A stretch of 37,554 nt of DNA from Betaproteobacteria bacterium. Its GTDB lineage: Bacteria > Pseudomonadota > Gammaproteobacteria > Burkholderiales > SG8-39. The notes below the pieces were generated by a model. That model was not told the DNA's origin. It made no database searches and saw nothing but the letters and a program-made list of their open reading frames with translations. Shown here one piece after another: positions 36,597 through 37,554 of the stretch. Position numbers and translations under genes: made by a program. The first letter of the stretch is position 1. Every line of letters starts with the position of its first letter. Where the stretch lies: NCBI GenBank assembly GCA_022340285.1, contig JAJDOG010000101.1, positions 1 to 37,554 of the forward strand, written 5' to 3'.

Positions 36597-37554
36597 ATGA
36601 AAGCAACAAGGCAAGGACTTGGTACGTCACTGCGCACCGTCGCCGCGCTCGCCGCGACTCTCGGACTTGTCGCGGCGAGTGGTGCGTTGCATGCACAGAC
36701 CGGCCCGATCAAGATCGGTCTGCTCGCGCCGGTGACCGGACCGCTCGCCAAGCCGGGCGCGGAGATGGTGAACGGGTTCAAACTGTACTGGGATCAGGCC
36801 GGCTACACGGCGGGCGGGCGCAAGGTCGAGGTCGTCGTGGCCGATACGACCTGCAATCCGGACCAGGCGCTCACCCAAGCGCGGCGGCTCGTGCACCAGG
36901 AGAAAGTTCACTTCATGGTCGGCCCGCTCTGCGGGCACGAGGGACCGGCGGCCGCGCAGGTGAGCAAGGAGACGGGTGTGCCGCTGGTGATGGATCCGGC
37001 GGGCGCCGACAACGTGACGAAGTGGAACCGCACGCCGACCGTCGTGCGAACCGCGGTGTCGTCGAGCCAGATTGGCCACCCGATGGGCGACTACCTGTAC
37101 AACGTCCTGAAGCTTCGCAACGTCACGTTCATCGGCCAGGACTACACCTTCGGCCAGGAAGTGACGCTCGGCGCGGTCAAGGTGTTCGAGGAGCTCGGCG
37201 GCAAGGTGGACAAGATCATCTGGAACCCGATCGGCACCAAGGACTACGGCGCGACGATCGCGGCGATTCCAGAGAACACGCAGGCGGTCGTCGCGGTCGT
37301 CGTGGGCGCCGACCGCGTGCGGCTCTTCGAGGCCTGGTTCAACTTCGGCATGGACAAGAAGAAGAAGATCTACGGCGGCTACTGGCTGCACGCCGACGTG
37401 CTGCCACAGATGGACGACCGCGCCGTCGGGTTGATCGGGAACTCGCTAGTCTATGCGGCGGGTATCGACACGCCGGAGAACAAGGCGTTCGTCGACGCGT
37501 TCGCGAAGAAGCACAAGATCGTCCCGTCCTGGTTCGCCGAGAGCGCCTACACGG
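36597..37554 (+). CDS. branched-chain-amino-acid-type ABC transporter substrate-binding protein (3' partial)
   Basis: The frame from ATG 36597 (AAGGAGGA 6 bp before it) stays open to the window end, 319 codons. Residues 1-33 are a signal peptide (VAALAATLGLVAASGALHA cut before QTG). The mature part starts GPIKIGLLAPVTGPLAKPGA and continues NGFKLYWDQAGYTAGGRKVE, CNPDQALTQARRLVHQEKVH, FMVGPLCGHEGPAAAQVSKE and YGATIAAIPENTQAVVAVVV. These are the standard blocks of the Peripla_BP_6 (LivJ/LivK-like) family, in which the ligand is often an aromatic or other organic acid, not an amino acid. Permease and ATPase genes are expected to the right. It is divergent from the GntR-led operon and probably imports that operon's substrate (inference). 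Confidence 0.92.
   Translation, partial: MKATRQGLGTSLRTVAALAATLGLVAASGALHAQTGPIKIGLLAPVTGPLAKPGAEMVNGFKLYWDQAGYTAGGRKVEVVVADTTCNPDQALTQARRLVHQEKVHFMVGPLCGHEGPAAAQVSKETGVPLVMDPAGADNVTKWNRTPTVVRTAVSSSQIGHPMGDYLYNVLKLRNVTFIGQDYTFGQEVTLGAVKVFEELGGKVDKIIWNPIGTKDYGATIAAIPENTQAVVAVVVGADRVRLFEAWFNFGMDKKKKIYGGYWLHADVLPQMDDRAVGLIGNSLVYAAGIDTPENKAFVDAFAKKHKIVPSWFAESAYT

Noticed and set aside
1-37554. CRISPR arrays, tRNA or rRNA genes, insertion sequences, phage genes
   Set aside because: No regularly spaced direct repeats, cloverleaf with a CCA-proximal stem, transposase motif or structural phage protein was recognised on reading both strands.

Overview
The window is high-GC bacterial DNA with dense coding. 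Shine-Dalgarno sites of the GGAGG type, branched-chain-type ABC binding proteins, a BKACE enzyme, GntR/FCD regulation and many stand-alone small enzymes together suggest a proteobacterium, most likely betaproteobacterial (inference from gene content only). No rRNA, tRNA, CRISPR array, transposase or integron integrase was seen.

Region 1 (about 1-2.65 kb, with decayed traces to about 13 kb) is the most distinctive part. Short genes, nearly all on the plus strand, are separated by imperfect inverted repeats with the anatomy of integron attC recombination sites. The outer 7-mers are RYYYAAC and GTTRRRY, the L arms are complementary, and one unpaired extra base lies in the 5' arm. Four are well formed (327-407, 842-943, 1313-1432, 2581-2643). 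Several more are partial (785, 7861-7923, 8353-8396, 12616-12662, 13061). With no integrase in view this reads as a cassette array of the CALIN type (attC cluster lacking an integrase), or the interior of a larger chromosomal integron. Cargo includes small unknown proteins, alpha/beta hydrolases, SnoaL-like proteins, cupins, a double rhodanese, a flavin monooxygenase and an OsmC-like protein. Several genes are broken (DUF4242, a methyltransferase, a small membrane protein).

Region 2 (2.7-7.9 kb) carries a TPR-LuxR regulator followed by a methyltransferase with a palindrome between them. A PH-like membrane protein and a three-part protein (cNMP-binding, glutaredoxin-like, thioredoxin-reductase-like) without the redox cysteine pair follow.

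Region 3 (14-27.9 kb) is a long plus-strand series of small accessory genes: DUF1330, small membrane proteins, a coiled-coil tail-anchored protein, a methyltransferase, an LprI-MliC lysozyme-inhibitor fusion, cupins, an MFS transporter, a ketopantoate-reductase-like protein, GGCT, DUF1326, a 5'-nucleotidase, DUF488, GFA and an SDR. Two genes, an ABM monooxygenase and a secreted lectin-like protein, lie on the minus strand. Gene remnants (DUF1330, GNAT) occur here too.

Region 4 (27.9-37.5 kb) is a minus-strand catabolic operon: GntR regulator, orphan molybdenum hydroxylase large subunit, SDR, BKACE, D-malate/tartrate-type dehydrogenase, acyl-CoA ligase and TauE/SafE exporter. Divergent from it is a branched-chain-type ABC substrate-binding protein, cut by the window end. 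The intergenic space holds a near-consensus promoter whose -10 box overlaps a 12-bp palindrome, a candidate operator for the GntR protein. The set looks like uptake, oxidation, CoA activation and cleavage of an organic acid that the sequence does not identify.
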